From positions 1 to 42,517 of IMG/VR virus record IMGVR_UViG_3300010334_000104: 42,517 bases of DNA; one strand, given 5' to 3'. A model generated the notes under the pieces. That model saw only the letters and a program-made list of their open reading frames with translations, was not told where the DNA came from and ran no database searches. This document shows, piece by piece, positions 40,100-42,517 of the stretch. Both the position numbers and the translations under genes were made by a program. The DNA is from a virus. Every line of letters starts with the position of its first letter. Position 1 is the stretch's first letter.

Positions 40100-40841
40100 C
40101 AGATAAATATCCTTCTATAGCCGTTACAATTATTACTGTATTTCTTACAACTTCCGAAACAGGCAAAAAATCTTGCTGCATTTTCTTAATTTCAGCACCT
40201 GTTTTAGCAAGGTTACCATATTCTCGTATGAGTTTTACAGATTCGTCTTTTGCCCGTTGCTGCTTTATGTTAGCATTACAGTGGGCTTCCATTTTAGAAA
40301 CAATTTCGAAAACCTTATTGCCATCTAGACTTTGCCAAGCTTCTTTAAACTCCTGAACAAGCTTTATAAAAGCCCTGTCAGCAAGACTAGCTGTTTCTTC
40401 GCCCAGAGCTTCATTAACTTTTTCATCTACAAGATGATGAATAATATCTAATTCATCTTTAAGATCTGAGTGGGGTTCTTCTTGGAAGATTTTTTCTAAC
40501 AAATCTGGTTGACTAAAAGTAGTTAATTTAGCCCACTTACCTGTTTTAATAGGTGCGCCAGATTTAGCTCCACAAAACCTACATCTTCCATTTAAGTGGG
40601 AAGTAGGATCTGTTGCTGGTGAATTATGGCAAACAATCTCAGCAAACATTTCAGGTTTTTGCTGCTTAAATTCTGCCGGAGTAAGTCCGTTTCTTTGGTA
40701 ATAAGGAATAAATTTAATTTCATCCCAAGTTGCTTTTTTACCTTTTCTTAGCGCACCACAAATAGGTTCACCATTTAAATTAGTAGTCCATTCAATAGGA
40801 ACTACGGATCTTCCACCCAATCTAACTTCTCGTCTAGTCAA
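39912..40841 (-). CDS. Probable small terminase or zinc-binding packaging protein (309 aa)
   Basis: Directly upstream of the large terminase. Residues about 70-95 contain a Cys/His cluster (VCHNSP, SHLNGRCRFCG) likely to bind zinc; the middle is helical (DLKDELDIIHHLVDEKVNEALG and further helices). No standard terminase HTH is recognised, so the name comes from position. It starts with TTG, supported by GAGGAG 8 nt upstream and overlapping the sigma-like gene. Its last 63 codons are also coding in another frame for the large terminase. Confidence 0.6.
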   Translation of the reverse strand: MTRREVRLGGRSVVPIEWTTNLNGEPICGALRKGKKATWDEIKFIPYYQRNGLTPAEFKQQKPEMFAEIVCHNSPATDPTSHLNGRCRFCGAKSGAPIKTGKWAKLTTFSQPDLLEKIFQEEPHSDLKDELDIIHHLVDEKVNEALGEETASLADRAFIKLVQEFKEAWQSLDGNKVFEIVSKMEAHCNANIKQQRAKDESVKLIREYGNLAKTGAEIKKMQQDFLPVSEVVRNTVIIVTAIEGYLSDEQKVQLHRHLDNLIRGGNLAGFTAQTNSMHNLGRPENQRQAKEYNPIPAKLSPAVVLEEES

Positions 40842-41448
40842 TTTTTGTACTCCTCAAAAGAATAGCTAATTTAGCGCAAGCACGAATAAATGGTTTGTAA
40901 TTTCTAATGTACTCAGTTCTTTTTTGTGCCGGAGTTAATTTTTCATCTAGTGGGTAAAGATTACCGTGATTGTTTAGAAATATTGTTATGGCCCTGACTT
41001 CTGGATAAAACATAAAGTCTAATGGGCTCTTCATTATCTTTTCCAATCTTTCAAGTTCTATAAAAGTAAATGGATCGTTTATGTCATTTACTTTTTCTTC
41101 TTGGTAATACTGAAATGAAACCCAATCCTCAAAGTCATTCTCATCGGAAGATTCATTAACTAGATTTTCATAGCTTAGTGTCTTTCTGGCATCTCTTTGG
41201 GATCTAGTTTCATGCCTCACAAAATCTCTTATTTTATTTTTGATTGTAGAAGCTAAAATTCTTTCAATATTATCTTTACTAGTGGGAGTTGATCCGTAAT
41301 GATTCCATAAAGCAAGTATTACCGCTGAGAATATATCTTCCTTGTCGTCAGCACTTATTGAGTAGCTACCTTGTCTGCTGTAGTGGTTAATAAGTTTTGA
41401 GATTTTTGTTTTATTTTCTATTAAGAAGTCGGCTATTAAAATGGTCAT
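40834..41448 (-). CDS. Sigma-factor-like late regulator (204 aa)
   Basis: Residues about 32-90 (DKEDIFSAVILALW..., ILASTIKNKIRDFVRHETRSQRDA) have the spacing and hydrophobic pattern of sigma70 region 2, like ECF sigma factors and ArpU/RinA-type phage late regulators. The C-terminal part (PAQKRTEYIRNYKPFIRACAKL) could be a DNA-binding helix pair. Being first in the structural operon, it may turn on late transcription. AGGA lies 10 nt before the ATG. The similarity is moderate; a terminase-associated DNA-binding protein is the alternative. Confidence 0.6.
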   Translation of the reverse strand: MTILIADFLIENKTKISKLINHYSRQGSYSISADDKEDIFSAVILALWNHYGSTPTSKDNIERILASTIKNKIRDFVRHETRSQRDARKTLSYENLVNESSDENDFEDWVSFQYYQEEKVNDINDPFTFIELERLEKIMKSPLDFMFYPEVRAITIFLNNHGNLYPLDEKLTPAQKRTEYIRNYKPFIRACAKLAILLRSTKID

Positions 41449-41495
41449 TTTTCATTCCTATTTTCAAAGTGGGCTGTTTTCCCGGTGGTGGCCTA

Positions 41496-41526
41496 AGTAT
41501 ACGACAGGGTACGACGGATTGTATAC
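41496..41526 (-). promoter_or_regulatory. Possible late promoter/operator before the structural operon
   Basis: Two GTATAC sites (41497-41502 and 41521-41526) are separated by 18 bp containing two ACGAC repeats in 10-bp phase. Leftward the first gives a TATACT -10 box, but no good sigma70 -35 box stands at the right distance. It could be a late promoter read with the phage sigma-like factor. Confidence 0.35.
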
Positions 41527-41554
41527 GGTTTTGGCGGAAATTTTGATTTTTTGA

Positions 41555-41804
41555 CGGGTAAACACCTTTACCCGTTATTGGCCACCCTTTATCCGTGCCC
41601 GGTTGGGACCACGGATAAACACCCGGTGACCCTGTTTATCCGTTGATTTTAGGTTCAAATTAGACCGGATAAAGCACGGATAAAGCACGGATAAAGGGGT
41701 ACTCAGGTTCAAAGTGGGGTATTTGCCTGTTTACCCGTGGTTTTATCCGTGCCTGTTTAGTGGGCTGTTTTAGGTTCAAAATCAACGGATAAACCCTTTA
41801 CCCG
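41555..41804. repeat. Iteron-like array (12 copies of CGG(A/G)TAAA)
   Basis: CGG(A/G)TAAA or its complement occurs at 41555, 41567, 41588, 41612, 41635, 41666, 41677, 41688, 41730, 41742, 41786 and 41797. Three copies lie in perfect 11-bp phase (41666-41695). AGGTTCAAA occurs three times between them, and a 16-bp perfect inverted repeat (TTTATCCGTTGATTTT, 41635-41650 and 41778-41793) brackets the middle. The layout resembles an iteron origin or a cooperative operator for a phage initiator. Confidence 0.85.
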
Positions 41805-41822
41805 TCGCGAATCCCTAGCCCT

Positions 41823-41866
41823 ATTGCAACGCTTAATATAACCCTTTAGGGTTATTAAGCTGCAAT
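41823..41866. other. Long near-perfect dyad
   Basis: ATTGCA..GCTTAAT..AACCCT pairs with AGGGTTATTAAGCTGCAAT over 19 bp, interrupted by two 2-nt bulges, with a 2-nt loop. It lies next to the iteron-like array. It could be a cruciform at an origin, a single-strand initiation hairpin, or an RNA hairpin. Confidence 0.7.
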
Positions 41867-41943
41867 GCCGGGGGCCGAAGTTAAGGGTCAAATTGAAAAT
41901 AAGAATGACTAAAGTAATTGTTAGATAAGATTTAAATTGAGAA

Positions 41944-41972
41944 TTGATAAATAATTAGGTATAGAATATACT
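41944..41972 (+). promoter_or_regulatory. Rightward promoter candidate in the terminal region
   Basis: TTGATA (41944-41949), 17-nt spacer, TATACT (41967-41972). A similar GGTATAAAATATACT block follows 49 bp later (42007-42021) but without a good -35. If the map is circular, it would drive the 115-1002 operon. Confidence 0.5.
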
Positions 41973-42035
41973 TTATGTAAAAGAAGTTTTTGGGGAGAAA
42001 GTATTGGGTATAAAATATACTATAGTAAAGGCTTT

Positions 42036-42163
42036 CAAAGTAACTTAGAGGTCAATAGGGACCCATAAAGATATTTAGTTTCTTTAGCAAAGACGAGTTA
42101 ATAGTAACTTACTAACTAATATATCTTTATAACTAAATACATATAGTCTAACTAGTTACTTTG
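42036..42163. repeat. Nested inverted repeats in AT-rich DNA
   Basis: CAAAGTAACT (42036-42045) with AGTTACTTTG (42154-42163), and inside it ATAAAGATAT (42065-42074) with ATATCTTTAT (42121-42130). Both are perfect 10-bp arms. No gene lies here. Confidence 0.6.
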
Positions 42164-42292
42164 GTTTATTTTATAGTCTATGGCTAAATAAACCTATGTA
42201 CTAACTCTATGTATTACCGATTGAATATCTATGGCGAAGTCCAATAGATAGCATTAGTAATTAGTTATCATCTACTGATATGTATAAATAAA

Positions 42293-42490
42293 CATATATC
42301 TGCAATAGAAAAAATATTTAATATGCAATTATTTCGCTAATGCAGATATATCTATCTAGTTATGTATCAGCTAAGTACGTATATCTGAAATAGAGAAAAA
42401 ATTTTAAGTGTAACTATTTGGTTATTGCAGATATATCTATGTTGCTATGTATCTGCTAGATAAACTAATTCGTTATTGTAGATATATAAA
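42293..42490. repeat. 85-bp tandem repeat with internal dyads
   Basis: Two units (42293-42377 and 42378-42462) align over 85 bp at roughly three-quarters identity, and part of a third follows (to about 42490). Each unit carries ATATCTG... and ...TGCAGATATAT arms that form a dyad (11 bp perfect in the first unit). AT-rich tandem dyads next to an iteron-like array suggest an origin, partition or packaging element. Confidence 0.75.
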
Positions 42491-42497
42491 ACCAGGG

Positions 42498-42516
42498 ATA
42501 TATTAGTTCTAGGGAT
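42498..42516 (+). repeat. 19-bp repeat, right-end copy
   Basis: ATATATTAGTTCTAGGGAT, identical to the complement of 2541-2559. It points rightward out of the window, whereas the other copy points leftward into a leader. Confidence 0.7.
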
Positions 42517-42517
42517 A

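Larger units (their letters stand above)
765..41764. repeat. Genome-wide over-represented hexamer AGTGGG/CCCACT
   Basis: I count about 93 copies by hand, 59 as AGTGGG and 34 as CCCACT on the given strand. A 6-mer of this composition should occur about 9 times on both strands together at about 36% G+C. Copies lie in genes of both directions, in all three codon phases, and in terminators and intergenic DNA. The related AGTGGA, AGTGGC and AGTGGT are far rarer to the eye. The largest gap is 30068-32143. None lies in 41765-42517 or 1-764. Confidence 0.85.

Noticed and set aside
41651-41659. tRNA T-arm (AGGTTCAAA resembles a T-loop)
   Set aside because: The same box occurs three times among the iterons and no acceptor, D or anticodon arm surrounds any copy.
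765-41764. Known DNA signals such as HIP1 or the Haemophilus uptake sequence
   Set aside because: AGTGGG differs in sequence from both; HIP1 is palindromic and the uptake signal is longer, with a different core.
42293-42490. CRISPR array
   Set aside because: The repeats are contiguous 85-bp diverged units without unique spacers, and no cas operon is present; the Cas4-like nuclease belongs to the recombination cassette.

Overview
The window is almost certainly the complete or nearly complete genome of a tailed, siphovirus-like double-stranded DNA phage. It holds a full DNA replication and recombination set, a single leftward head-tail operon running from a sigma-like gene and the terminase to the tail fibres, and one tRNA. 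I see no integrase, excisionase, plasmid partition gene or host housekeeping gene. The DNA is A+T-rich (roughly one third G+C by eye). The host cannot be named from the sequence. Shine-Dalgarno sites are clear at many genes, which argues against hosts that avoid them, such as Bacteroidetes. Several early promoters have good -35/-10 boxes only 7-14 nt from the start codon, so their mRNAs would be leaderless or nearly so; that style is frequent in Actinobacteria and Deinococci, but it is only a hint.

Layout: (1) 112-1002, a short rightward operon of unknown genes ending in a strong terminator. (2) 1293-5539, leftward small unknown genes, many coupled by ATGA overlaps, including a paralogous pair with a CPxA motif and a small S4-like protein. 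(3) 5542-13370, the leftward replication and recombination block: SNF2 helicase, zinc-ribbon protein, UDG-like/family A DNA polymerase fusion, tRNA-Met(CAU), ssDNA-binding-like protein, Sak4-like ATPase, Cas4/RecB-like nuclease, RuvC-like RNase H-fold protein and an XRE repressor-like protein. (4) 13470-17898, rightward: a primase-helicase fired from a divergent promoter facing the XRE gene, then a chain of small unknown genes ending in a GC-rich terminator. (5) 18047-41448, the leftward structural operon. In transcription order it has a sigma-like factor, probable small terminase, large terminase, peptidoglycan hydrolase, portal, small protein, scaffold, major capsid, decoration-like protein, TPR-glycosyltransferase, small membrane protein, adaptor, stopper, tail-completion and terminator proteins, tail tube, G/GT chaperones with a -1 frame extension, a short tape measure, large tail proteins, a BNR-repeat tail protein, fibres and a beta-helix tailspike. 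(6) 41449-42517 (plus 1-111 if the map is circular), non-coding, with an iteron-like array, long dyads and 85-bp tandem repeats; this is the best origin or control-region candidate.

The most striking signal is not a gene. The hexamer AGTGGG/CCCACT occurs about 93 times by my hand count (59 in one orientation, 34 in the other), against roughly 9 expected from base composition. It is spread through genes in all codon phases and through intergenic DNA, with no gap over about 2.1 kb between the first and last copies, and is absent from the AT-rich terminal region. This looks like a selected genome-wide DNA signal (Chi-like, primase site, or recognition by a host or phage DNA-binding system).
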